Below, one piece after another: positions 59,001-60,063 of a DNA stretch of 60,063 nt (the first letter of the stretch is position 1; each line of letters starts with the position of its first letter). The stretch lies in the NCBI GenBank assembly GCA_013365365.1, contig JABVXU010000341.1, positions 1 to 60,063 on the forward strand, read 5' to 3'. A program made the position numbers and the translations under genes. Under the pieces are notes generated by a model. The model did no database searches, was not told the origin of the DNA, and saw only the letters and a list, made by a program, of their open reading frames with translations. Source of the stretch: Cruorifilaria tuberocauda (taxonomy: Eukaryota > Nematoda > Chromadorea > Rhabditida > Onchocercidae).

Positions 59001-60063
59001 ATCGAACTTTTTAATAATTTAAATATTCTGCAATTTACAAAAGTTTAATTAGTGATATTTAATTAGAAAAAATGAAATGTATTATAAATGAGAAGAAAAA
59101 AAAGAAAGCTAACAAACAGACAAATGTATAAAACAACGATTAACAATGATAGCAATGATAACTAAACATTATGGAAAAGTGCGACGAAGAAAATTGGAAA
59201 ATGTATCAAATAATTTTGTTAATTTTCTTTTCTTTTCTTTTTTCTAACAAAATTAGGAGCGAAGAAAAGTTACTGTTCACCGTTCTCTTCCAATTTCACT
59301 TCTCATTTACAGATTTGTTTGGGGAGGAAAAGAAATAAATTCATTTCTAACTCTTTTCTACTTAGCTATAAAAAGCTACTAAATTTGATTTATTTATTTG
59401 TAATAACTTTTAAACAATAAATGAGATTAAAACGTGTTGGCACACTTTTGAAAGCGTTAAAATACCTCTGAATTCTTTGATTACTCAGTTATCTCTAGGT
59501 AGCATATCGTTATGAAGTATGTATGAAAGCCGATTTCTAATTTATATTAATAATATCGCGGAAATAATTTAAAATGAAAGAAATCAAAAGAAAATAAGGA
59601 GAAAAAAATATTTCAATAAATTTAGTATAAATATATATATTTCTAATGGATTAAAATTTCTTCCTTTTTTCTTCTGTTTTCAAACTTTTTCCAATTCTTC
59701 GCCTAAATATTAAATTTCAATTCTTCTCAGTTGGAGATATACTTTTTCCATTAGCACAAGAGAATTATTCCACCTTTCAGGCTAGAACGATGTAGTAGTC
59801 AGAAGCAAGCAAAAGCTTGTTTTAGGAAAATAAAAAGGTGAAAAATATTCGGTGCATGCTGTATCAACCAACAAAATCAAATACATGAAACCAGGCAGTT
59901 GAAACTTTTTATTGCTTTTACATATTTATTTTTTTTTAGATAATCTAATTAATATCATTAGAAGAAAATAGAATTTGAATGATAATTCCTCCCAATAATA
60001 GCATTTTAAAATGCACTTTTTCTAAAATTTTTAGTAAAATCAGATTTTTATGATTCAAAACAA
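53011..60063. other. AT-rich DNA beyond the receptor gene, no gene supported
   Basis: Probably upstream sequence of the minus-strand receptor. It contains CT-rich tracts (53255-53285, 54133-54172), a poly-A run near 54688 and one inverted repeat near 58.2 kb. The 102-codon frame at 55979-56287 is hydrophobic and AT-driven. A 26-codon coding-like stretch near 55320-55400 (SDEYSKVEFSIAVDIRHIST) follows a TTTCAG but leads nowhere I can see. Confidence 0.55.
58184..58310. repeat. inverted repeat, arms about 40 bp
   Basis: Left arm 58184-58225 (containing ATGAAAATTAGTGAT) and right arm 58271-58310 (containing ATCACTAATTTTCAT) are reverse complements at roughly 85 percent, with a 45-bp spacer. A direct repeat, GATTTTCATGAAG, lies at 58250 and 58313. 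It may be a small hairpin element or MITE remnant. Confidence 0.7.

Overview
The window is nuclear DNA from a nematode, most likely a parasitic clade III (filaria-like) species. The evidence is an AT-rich background, short exons separated by AT-rich introns with TTTTCAG-like acceptors, four multi-exon genes whose best relatives I know are nematode or other invertebrate proteins, and a eukaryotic 28S rRNA fragment. I see no bacterial (Wolbachia) or mitochondrial DNA. Exon models are hand-built from reading frame, splice dinucleotides and phase continuity. Only the family assignments rest on memory of the protein families.

Layout. 1-7722: AT-rich upstream DNA with microsatellites and one motif-dense patch near 6 kb. 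7723-28184 (+): a plasma-membrane calcium ATPase (PMCA, mca family) with at least 21 constitutive coding exons, two small symmetric cassette exons in the first cytosolic loop, and several alternative C-termini. One of its introns carries a degenerate 28S rRNA fragment, and two of its introns begin with GC instead of GT. 20774-23780 (-): a phase-consistent chain of open segments nested antisense in the PMCA C-terminal introns, which may be an undescribed gene or its remains. 28185-32903: convergent intergenic DNA with several minus-strand coding-like fragments, some interrupted by stops. 32904-36736 (-): a SMYD-type MYND/SET lysine methyltransferase-like gene in 11 exons. 36737-39737: divergent spacer holding a roughly 1.2 kb degenerate minisatellite. 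39738-42847 (+): a MAP kinase kinase of the MKK3/4/6 (SEK-1) type in 10 exons. 42848-46215: spacer. 46216-53010 (-): an aminergic GPCR, best read as a tyramine/octopamine-type receptor, in 8 exons. 53011-60063: AT-rich DNA with no gene I can support and one long inverted repeat.

The genes do not form an operon: strands alternate (+, -, +, -) and spacers are kilobases long. Functionally they are independent signalling genes: Ca2+ extrusion, protein lysine methylation, stress MAPK signalling and biogenic-amine reception. The richest biology visible is alternative splicing of the PMCA: phospholipid-loop microexons, alternative calmodulin-binding C-termini with and without a PDZ ligand, a NAGNAG acceptor and GC-AG introns.
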